Below, piece after piece: positions 6,762 through 11,249 of a stretch of 11,249 bases of DNA. This DNA is from Bifidobacteriaceae bacterium (GTDB lineage Bacteria > Actinomycetota > Actinomycetes > Actinomycetales > WQXJ01). The stretch covers positions 1 through 11,249 of the forward strand of contig JAITLE010000070.1 of assembly GCA_031278075.1 (NCBI GenBank). The letters are read 5' to 3'. The notes under the pieces were generated by a model. The model searched no databases, was not told the origin of the DNA, and saw only the letters and a list, made by a program, of their open reading frames with translations. Within the stretch, counting starts at the first letter, position 1. Every line of letters begins with the position of its first letter. The position numbers were made by a program, and so were the translations under genes.

Positions 6762-6768
6762 GGCGCCT

Positions 6769-7557
6769 CTAGCCGATGGCGGCCATCCACTCCTCGATGG
6801 CCGCGGCGCGGCGGGGCAACGCCGCCGAAAGGTTCTCAGCGCCGGCGGCGGTTATCAGGATGTCGTCCTCGCAGCGGCAACCGATCCCCCGGTACTCCTC
6901 GGGGACCGCGAGGTCTTCCGGCTTGAAGTACAGACCTGGCTCGATCGTGAAGACCATACCCGCTTCAAGGCGGCCGTCCAGGTAGAGCGCGGCCCTGCTC
7001 GCCGCGCAATCATGCACATCGAGGCCCAGGTGGTGGGACGTGCCGTGAACCATCCAGCGGCGGTGTTGCTGGCCTTCGGGGCTCAGCGCCTCCGCGGCCG
7101 TCACCGGGAGCAACCCCCACTCTTCGAGGCGTTCGGCGATGACGCGCATCGCGGCATCGTGCACGTCCCTGAAGAGGTTTCCGGGGCGGGCGGCGGCGAA
7201 CGCGGCGTCGGCGGCATCGACCACCGCTTCCCAGACGCGGCGCTGGACTGCGCTGTAGCGGCCGGAGACGGGGATGGTGCGGGTGATGTCGGCGGTGTAG
7301 AGCGAGTCGACCTCCACTCCCGCGTCGAGGAGCAGCAGGTCACCGGGGCGGACCGGGCCGTTGTTGCGAATCCAGTGCAGAGTGGTGGCGTGGGGGCCCG
7401 CGGCGGCGATGGTCTCGTAGCCCACCCCGTTGCCGTCCAGGCGGGCGCCGGCTTCGAAGCTGGTCTCGACCGCGCGCTCGCCCAGGGCGATGGCGTCCGG
7501 GAGGGCGCGCACCACCCGTTCGAAGCCTTTGATCGTGGCGGCCACGGCGCGGCGCAT
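6769..7557 (-). CDS. pepP: Xaa-Pro aminopeptidase, catalytic half (split gene)
   Basis: These 262 residues form the pita-bread metallopeptidase domain that removes an N-terminal residue next to proline. All five expected metal ligands are present: D78 and D90 (LLLLDAGVEVDSLYTADITRT), H175 in HGTSHHLGLDVHD, E206 in TIEPGLY, and E230 in CRCEDD. H171 and H182 match the other active-site histidines. It continues in the same frame from the N-terminal half, separated only by a TAG at 7558-7560. The ATG follows that TAG directly, and GAGG lies 8 nt upstream, so re-initiation could make this half as its own chain. Alternatively the gene is a recent nonsense pseudogene, or the TAG is a sequencing error. 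The stop is TAG. Confidence 0.85.
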   Translation of the reverse strand: MRRAVAATIKGFERVVRALPDAIALGERAVETSFEAGARLDGNGVGYETIAAAGPHATTLHWIRNNGPVRPGDLLLLDAGVEVDSLYTADITRTIPVSGRYSAVQRRVWEAVVDAADAAFAAARPGNLFRDVHDAAMRVIAERLEEWGLLPVTAAEALSPEGQQHRRWMVHGTSHHLGLDVHDCAASRAALYLDGRLEAGMVFTIEPGLYFKPEDLAVPEEYRGIGCRCEDDILITAAGAENLSAALPRRAAAIEEWMAAIG

Positions 7558-8301
7558 CTAGGCGACCTCGTATGCGTCCTTGACTAGGCGGAGCTCGGAT
7601 GCGGCCTCGGCCAGGCGGGCGTCCGGATCCTCAGTCGGGCCGGCGGGCGGGTCTGCGGGCGGCGGGCCGGCCTCCGCGCGGACCTGCTCCACCAACTCGG
7701 CGACCGTCTGGTCTGCGTCTTTGATGATCCGGAGTTGGACCTGGCCGGCGTCCTTCGCCAGGGCGTCGCGGAGCTGGTCGCGGTGTTCGGCGCGGATTCC
7801 GGTCTGGGCGGCGATCTCGGCCAGGCTTGGCCGGCGGCCCACCCAGAATTCGCCGTAGCGGGCGTCGGAATAGAACTCGGCGGTGTCGCGGGTGGCGGCG
7901 GGCCGGAAATAGAGGACGGCTTCGTGGGTGGCCTCGCCGCTGGCCAGCGCCCTCTCGGTGTCTGGGAGCGGCTCGAGGACCAGGACCGCGTCTGGTTCGA
8001 GGTCCGTCCCGAGGCCTGTCAGGTGCGCGAACGCGCTGTGCGCCCGGAAACGATAATCCGTGTCGTTGGATCGGGTCTTGAGCTGCCCGGCGGGGAAGAC
8101 CAACCTGTCGCCGGGGAACTCGCGGCCCAACCGGTCGCGCCGCGCCGCAGCGTGATCTGCGCTGGGCCGCCGCTCCATGGCGCCCGCGTCAGGGGCGATG
8201 GGACCCCAGTCGCGGGCCATGAAATCCCGGAAGGCCTGTGATTGAGGGCGCCTGGAGCGGTTGTCGTTGCGTTCGCTGATGGGTTGGTCGGCCACGGTCA
8301 C
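7558..8301 (-). CDS. pepP: Xaa-Pro aminopeptidase, N-terminal half ending at an in-frame TAG
   Basis: These 247 residues match the N-terminal creatinase/AMP_N domain of actinobacterial aminopeptidase P: a charged start, FRDFMARDWGP (24-34), RRDRLGREFPGDRLVFPAG (54-72), NDTDYRFRAHSAFAHLTGL (79-97) and ARYGEFWVGRRPSL (147-160). The chain ends at SELRLVKDAYEVA, the first helix of the catalytic domain, where intact homologues read straight on; CAG or GAG to TAG would explain it. Alone it lacks every metal ligand and cannot be a peptidase. The GTG at 8301 has GAGG 7 nt upstream. A second GTG at 8295 lies 6 nt after a TAAGGT box and may be the leaderless start. A PHP gene diverges 145 nt away. Confidence 0.85.
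   Translation of the reverse strand: MTVADQPISERNDNRSRRPQSQAFRDFMARDWGPIAPDAGAMERRPSADHAAARRDRLGREFPGDRLVFPAGQLKTRSNDTDYRFRAHSAFAHLTGLGTDLEPDAVLVLEPLPDTERALASGEATHEAVLYFRPAATRDTAEFYSDARYGEFWVGRRPSLAEIAAQTGIRAEHRDQLRDALAKDAGQVQLRIIKDADQTVAELVEQVRAEAGPPPADPPAGPTEDPDARLAEAASELRLVKDAYEVA
7566..7569 (-). promoter_or_regulatory. Possible re-initiation Shine-Dalgarno for the catalytic half of pepP
   Basis: On the minus strand GAGG is followed by 8 nt that include the TAG, then the ATG at 7557. Spacing is good for a Shine-Dalgarno. GAG also encodes the Glu of the conserved KDAYEVA helix, so its presence may be chance. Confidence 0.35.
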
Positions 8302-8307
8302 ACCTTA
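8302..8307 (-). promoter_or_regulatory. pepP -10 box
   Basis: TAAGGT on the minus strand ends directly before the GTG at 8301 and 6 nt before the in-frame GTG at 8295. The 6-nt spacing matches other genes here, so 8295 may be the true leaderless start, shortening the product by two residues. Confidence 0.45.
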
Positions 8308-8413
8308 GCCTCGATCCACCGATCCTCGCCTACTGCGCCGCTCGCCAGCTAGGCACGCCCATCGCACCCGTCTAGTGCTTCCCTGCGGCGATCATCGGTG
8401 GATCCAGGCTTAG
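8304..8413. repeat. Long inverted repeat in the pepP/PHP divergent region
   Basis: The arms are 8304-8327 and 8390-8413, 62 nt apart. They match at 20 of 24 positions, including an unbroken 11-bp core GATCCACCGAT (8313-8323) against ATCGGTGGATC (8394-8404). The outer end of the left arm overlaps the pepP -10 box. The right arm ends 21 nt before the PHP -10 box. It could be paired operator sites or the ends of a small element; no gene lies in this interval. Confidence 0.75.
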
Positions 8414-8434
8414 CCGCGCAGGACCCCCGGCTGA

Positions 8435-8440
8435 CAGAAT
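8435..8440 (+). promoter_or_regulatory. PHP gene -10 box
   Basis: CAGAAT ends 6 nt before the ATG at 8447. It departs from TANNNT at the first base but has the conserved A and final T, and no Shine-Dalgarno is seen. Confidence 0.4.
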
Positions 8441-8446
8441 TGGCGG

Positions 8447-9304
8447 ATGCGGATCGATCTCCACGCCCACTCCAACGCCTCGGACGGGACGGAGCCGCCC
8501 GCGGTGGTCGTGGCGGCCGCGCAGGCCGCCGGCTTGGACGCGGTCGCCTTGACCGACCACGATTCCGCCGCAGGTTGGGAAGAGGCGGCCCAGACGGCCG
8601 ATGCCGTCGGGATCGCGCTGGTCAGAGGCATGGAAATGTCAGCTAGGCACTTGGGCGTCACGGTCCACTTGCTGTCCTATTTGCATGATCCGACCTACCC
8701 GCCGCTGGTCGCCGCCCTCGAGCGGGTGCATGCCGCGCGGCGCGAACGGGCGCAAGCGATGGTTGAGCGGCTCGCGCGCGACTATCCGATCGACTGGGAG
8801 AGCGTCGCCAGGCGCGCTGCCGGCGGGGCGCCAGTGGGGCGGCCCCATATCGCGGACGAGTTGGTCGCGCTCGGCGCCGTGCCCAGCCGAAGCGCCGCGT
8901 TCGAGCGGTTGCTCCATCCCCGCGGACCGTATTACGTGCGCTATTGGGCGGTAGCTGCCCAGGACGCCATCGGCCTGATCCGCGCCGCCGGCGGCGTGCC
9001 CGTGTTCGCGCACCCTGGCGCGACCGGGCGGCAGCGCTTGGTGGGGGACGACGGCATCGTCCAGATGCACGATGCCGGGTTGTTCGGTCTGGAGGTGCGG
9101 CACCGTGACAATCCGCCTGAGCAGCGCGTTCGCTTGACAGCTCTGGCGCGGCGGCTCGGTCTGGCCGTGACGGGCGGGTCGGACTATCACGGCGCCGGCA
9201 AGGCCAACCGGTTGGGGGAGAACCTGACCGCGCCTGAGGTGTTTCGGGAGATCATCGCGCTGGGCGCGTTGCCGCTGGTGGGGCGCGCGCCGCTGGATGG
9301 CTGA
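8447..9304 (+). CDS. PHP-domain phosphoesterase (nucleoside 3',5'-bisphosphate phosphatase/RNase AM type)
   Basis: This 285-residue metal-dependent phosphoesterase has the full PHP ligand set: HAHSNASDG (H6, H8, D13), LTDHDS (D37, H38), GMEMS (E63), VHLLSY (H74), GRPHIA (H134), FAHPG (H189) and GGSDYHG (D246, H248). Length and motif spacing fit the TrpH/YciV group, whose studied members release phosphate from 3',5'-bisphosphonucleotides such as pAp and trim short 5'-phosphorylated RNA. It is cytoplasmic and not fused to a polymerase. The exact substrate here is inferred from the family. It diverges from pepP across a large inverted repeat and is followed at 9323 by a palindrome that may end its transcript. 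The stop is TGA. Confidence 0.92.
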   Translation: MRIDLHAHSNASDGTEPPAVVVAAAQAAGLDAVALTDHDSAAGWEEAAQTADAVGIALVRGMEMSARHLGVTVHLLSYLHDPTYPPLVAALERVHAARRERAQAMVERLARDYPIDWESVARRAAGGAPVGRPHIADELVALGAVPSRSAAFERLLHPRGPYYVRYWAVAAQDAIGLIRAAGGVPVFAHPGATGRQRLVGDDGIVQMHDAGLFGLEVRHRDNPPEQRVRLTALARRLGLAVTGGSDYHGAGKANRLGENLTAPEVFREIIALGALPLVGRAPLDG

Positions 9305-9322
9305 GCGGGCGAGGGCGGGCGT

Positions 9323-9338
9323 GCCGACCGCGGTCGGC
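9323..9338 (+). terminator. Perfect 16-bp palindrome after the PHP gene
   Basis: GCCGACCGCGGTCGGC is self-complementary and can fold as a 6-bp stem with a CGCG loop, 18 nt after the PHP stop. No T-run follows. It could instead be a protein-binding palindrome. The rest of the 170-nt interval 9305-9474 holds only the promoter of the next gene. Confidence 0.35.
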
Positions 9339-9462
9339 GGGCTGGTGCGCTCTGACCGGGTCGGGCATGTGGGGGTTCGCGCCTGCTGGCTGTGCCGCTC
9401 GGGCGGCGCGCTTGGGATGCGGGCAAGCCCCGGCGACGGGTCCGGGCGACAGTGCTGGGCAG

Positions 9463-9468
9463 CATAAT
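9463..9468 (+). promoter_or_regulatory. Matrixin gene -10 box
   Basis: CATAAT ends 6 nt before the GTG at 9475. It is close to the TATAAT consensus in a very GC-rich region, which makes it stand out and supports the GTG start giving the long N-terminus. GAGG at 9470-9473 is too close to the GTG (1 nt) to act as a Shine-Dalgarno. Confidence 0.5.
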
Positions 9469-9474
9469 TGAGGC

Positions 9475-10782
9475 GTGGGTTCGCCGCCGCCTGGTCAGGA
9501 CGATGACCGGCCCTGGACATCCGTCCGCGGGCACGGTTACTGGCGCTCGCCCACGCCGCGGCCGCCGGTGAACCCGAGCGCCGCGACCGGTTCCGGCGGC
9601 GGCGTCCCGGGCCAGGGATCTGCGGGCGGGGGCCGGTATCCCGGGGGCGGAGGGGCGCCTGGAGCGGCGGGTCAGCCCGGAGCCGGGCAGTATCCTTCCG
9701 GGTCCGGTCATGCGCCGTGGGATTATCCGCCGGCGGGGCCCGGCGTGAATTGGCCGGGCGGCACTCCACCGGGCGGCGGGGCCTACCCGCCGCACGCGAC
9801 CGGGCGAGGCGGCGCGAGCCCGGCGGGCGCCGGCCCAGGCGGGGCCGCGTTCGGCGACCGCGGGTGGTATTCCGGCGGGTCGGGAGGCTGGGAAGACACT
9901 TACCCGGGCGGGGCCGGATATCCTGGCGGGCCGCCGGGCCCGGGCGGGGCCTATCCCGGCGGCACGATCCGCCCGGGCACCTCGCAACCCGGTGACTACC
10001 GGGCTGCCCGGGACTATTGGGACGTGCGCTGGGGCGCGGCTGAGGCTTACCCGGGGTCTGGGGCGGCGCATGTCTATCCGCAGTGGCAGCCCGCGCGGGC
10101 GCCCAGGTGGCGCGGGACGGTCATGAGGCTGCTCGCAGTCGTGGTCGCGACTGCGTTGACCATGAGCCTGGTGCGTGTGGTGTGGGACGCGATGACTCCT
10201 GACCGCCTCGATGTCCCCGTGCCGGAAAACGTCGCCGTTCAAGCCAACGGGTTGCCCATGGGATACGAGTATGCGGGCACAACCGGTGGACGGGGAGACG
10301 AGTTGGTGTGTGGCGCGATCTCCTGGGAGGTGATCGGCGAGACCCCGGACGGCGGCCCGGAGGCGGCCGTGGCGGCGATCGACCTGCTTTCCTCGATGAC
10401 AGGGCTGACCATCTCGCCGGCCGACGAGATCCAGTGGGCGACTGTTGAGTTCACGATCGAGTTTGTCTCGCCTGCGGAGATCGTCGCCGCCGCTGGTGAC
10501 AGTGGCGGCGAGGGCGAGGCGATCGGACTGGCCATCACAACTCATGGCACGTTCGGCATCACGGATTCAGAGATCCTCTTGAACGAGCCCTACTTCGAGG
10601 CCGCTTTGCGGTCCGCCTCTGATGAGGCGGTCCTCGTGGTGTTGCACGAGCTGGGCCATGCTCTGGGTCTTGGCCATTCCGACGACCCGGATTCGCTGAT
10701 GTATCCGCTCATCTCCGCGCGTACGCACATCACTGACGCGGATGTGGTCGCCTTCAACGCCGCAGCTCCTGACTGTTGGTGA
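9475..10782 (+). CDS. Membrane-anchored matrixin-type zinc metalloprotease with Gly/Pro-rich N-terminus
   Basis: The 435-residue protein has three parts. Residues about 1-210 are low-complexity Gly/Pro/Tyr/Ala with repeated YPGG motifs and should be disordered. One hydrophobic segment follows (about 218-234, RLLAVVVATALTMSLV, preceded by Arg). Residues about 240-435 form a metzincin catalytic domain with VVLHELGHALGLGHSDDPDSLMYPL: zinc ligands H391, H395 and H401, catalytic E392, Met-turn M409. C279 and C434 could form a disulfide outside the cell. A type II topology would put the long N-terminus in the cytoplasm and the protease outside. An internal ATG at residue 217 could give a short, signal-peptide-like start, but the CATAAT box supports the GTG at 9475. 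The substrate is unknown. The stop is TGA. Confidence 0.88.
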   Translation: MGSPPPGQDDDRPWTSVRGHGYWRSPTPRPPVNPSAATGSGGGVPGQGSAGGGRYPGGGGAPGAAGQPGAGQYPSGSGHAPWDYPPAGPGVNWPGGTPPGGGAYPPHATGRGGASPAGAGPGGAAFGDRGWYSGGSGGWEDTYPGGAGYPGGPPGPGGAYPGGTIRPGTSQPGDYRAARDYWDVRWGAAEAYPGSGAAHVYPQWQPARAPRWRGTVMRLLAVVVATALTMSLVRVVWDAMTPDRLDVPVPENVAVQANGLPMGYEYAGTTGGRGDELVCGAISWEVIGETPDGGPEAAVAAIDLLSSMTGLTISPADEIQWATVEFTIEFVSPAEIVAAAGDSGGEGEAIGLAITTHGTFGITDSEILLNEPYFEAALRSASDEAVLVVLHELGHALGLGHSDDPDSLMYPLISARTHITDADVVAFNAAAPDCW

Positions 10783-10810
10783 GCCGCCTCGTGCCCGTGG
10801 GCGTGGCCCC

Positions 10811-10831
10811 GCGGGTCAGGCCCCGACCCGC
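10811..10831 (+). terminator. Hairpin after the matrixin gene
   Basis: GCGGGTC (10811-10817) and GACCCGC (10825-10831) form a perfect 7-bp stem with a 7-nt loop, 28 nt after the stop codon. No T-run follows. The remainder of 10783-10887 shows no gene; its last 20 or so bases resemble the end of the 158-bp repeat unit. Confidence 0.5.
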
Positions 10832-10893
10832 ACTCCAGCCCGGCGACCACCGCGCCAAACGGGCGGGCCAGCCGCGGAGCGGGGCGCGGAAGT

Positions 10894-10926
10894 CTACATT
10901 CCTCGTCTCTGGCGGGAGAAGTGTAG
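10894..10926. repeat. Hairpin of array unit 1
   Basis: The left arm CTACATTCCTC (10894-10904) and right arm GAGAAGTGTAG (10916-10926) flank an 11-nt loop. One arm position becomes G-T and one A-C, so this copy is weaker than the next two. Confidence 0.75.
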
Positions 10927-11051
10927 GAATGGTCAAGCCCGCCCGGAGTGGCGTCAACCGGCCTGGAACCGTCGCGGGGCGCTGACCTGCGGAAACACTC
11001 CCATGGGGGGTTCGTGGTCAACACGCGGGCCCCGGGGCGGGGCGCGGAAGT

Positions 11052-11084
11052 CTACACTTCTCGTCTCTGGCGGGAGAAGTGTAG
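11052..11084. repeat. Hairpin of array unit 2
   Basis: CTACACTTCTC (11052-11062) and GAGAAGTGTAG (11074-11084) are perfect complements around an 11-nt loop identical to that of unit 1. Confidence 0.85.
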
Positions 11085-11209
11085 GAATGGTGACGCCCAC
11101 CCGGACCGGCGTCAACCGGACCAAAACCCTCGCAGGCCCCTGACCTGCGGAAACACGTCCCAAGGGGGCTTCGGGTCAACCCGCGTGCCGCGGCGCGAAG
11201 CGCGGAACT

Positions 11210-11242
11210 CTACACTTCTCGCTCCGGACGAGAGAAGTGTAG
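11210..11242. repeat. Hairpin of array unit 3
   Basis: The arms (11210-11220 and 11232-11242) are identical to those of unit 2, while the 11-nt loop has changed to GCTCCGGACGA. Arms kept and loop changed, with the same loop length, points to selection on the palindrome. Confidence 0.85.
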
Positions 11243-11249
11243 GAATGGT

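Larger units (their letters stand above)
10888..11249. repeat. Tandem array of 158-bp units, each with a conserved palindrome
   Basis: Unit starts are at 10888, 11046 and 11204, exactly 158 bp apart, and the third unit is cut by the window end. The first two units agree at about 128 of 158 positions by hand count without gaps. The best conserved blocks are the hairpin region followed by GGAATGGT, GGCGTCAACCGG, and CTGACCTGCGGAAACAC. 158 is not a multiple of three, so this is not a protein repeat. No promoter, tRNA or known mobile-element feature was recognised. The period is close to 15 helical turns. Confidence 0.9.

Noticed and set aside
6593..6790. 65-codon minus-strand frame between pepP and the MgtE_N/CBS gene
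   Set aside because: It overlaps the pepP end, contains both hairpins, and shows no Shine-Dalgarno, -10 box or family motif.
7558..7560. TAG read as an amino acid, such as pyrrolysine
   Set aside because: Four genes in the window, including pepP itself, end at TAG where the families normally end, and reading on from them gives no conserved extension.
8639..9769. Minus-strand open frame of 376 codons opposite the PHP gene
   Set aside because: It runs antisense through a gene with full catalytic motifs and has no recognisable domain.
9187..10545. Minus-strand open frame of 452 codons opposite the matrixin gene
   Set aside because: Arg/Pro/Ala-rich with no motif; it is the shadow of the Gly/Pro-rich N-terminal region.
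10754..11163. Similar short proteins encoded on both strands of the 158-bp repeats
   Set aside because: The likeness follows from DNA repetition. The 158-bp period is not a multiple of three, so frames do not join between units.
10888..11249. CRISPR array
   Set aside because: The unit is 158 bp, most of it is conserved between copies, and there is no short repeat alternating with unique spacers and no cas gene.
10888..11249. Integron attC sites
   Set aside because: TCAAC motifs recur, but they do not form the paired R'/R'' core sites and no cassette genes lie between units.

Overview
The window is chromosomal DNA from a high-GC Gram-positive bacterium (Actinomycetota). The evidence is the strong G+C bias at third codon positions, frequent GTG starts, the actinobacterial family DUF5709, an Rv1264-like class III adenylate cyclase, and the order CBS/MgtE_N protein - DUF1003 - Mrp, which I recall from mycobacteria. 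A second sign is that most transcription units have a TANNNT-like -10 box ending 6 to 9 nt before the start codon and no good Shine-Dalgarno, as expected for leaderless mRNAs. Genus cannot be read from the sequence.

Layout. Positions 42-1013 (+) hold rplJ and rplL, the L10 and L7/L12 ribosomal stalk proteins, separated by a hairpin. A small acidic DUF5709 gene (1029-1388, -) converges on rplL and is divided from birA (1415-2323, +) by only 26 bp, where two opposing -10 boxes overlap. A class III adenylate cyclase (2371-3423, +) follows birA. After a four-copy 11-bp tandem repeat comes a leftward cluster: a soluble PRC-like/MgtE_N/CBS protein (5267-6583), a DUF1003 membrane protein (4690-5298, overlapping it by 32 bp and carrying a strong Shine-Dalgarno), and Mrp/ApbC (3560-4678). 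Further right, also leftward, is an Xaa-Pro aminopeptidase gene (6769-8301) split in two by one in-frame TAG at 7558-7560. Divergent from it is a PHP phosphoesterase (8447-9304, +), then a membrane-anchored matrixin metalloprotease (9475-10782, +) with a long Gly/Pro/Tyr-rich N-terminus.

The right end (10888-11249) has no convincing gene. It holds a tandem array with an exact 158-bp period. Each unit carries an 11-bp-stem palindrome with an 11-nt loop. The array runs off the window and is the least explained element here.

Most genes are housekeeping: translation, biotin attachment, Fe-S carrier, peptide turnover and nucleotide clean-up. The items most worth following are the 158-bp array, the clean TAG between the two halves of pepP with a ready re-start signal, and the 24-bp inverted repeat in the pepP/PHP divergent region. 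I found no CRISPR array, tRNA, rRNA, insertion sequence or recognisable defence system.
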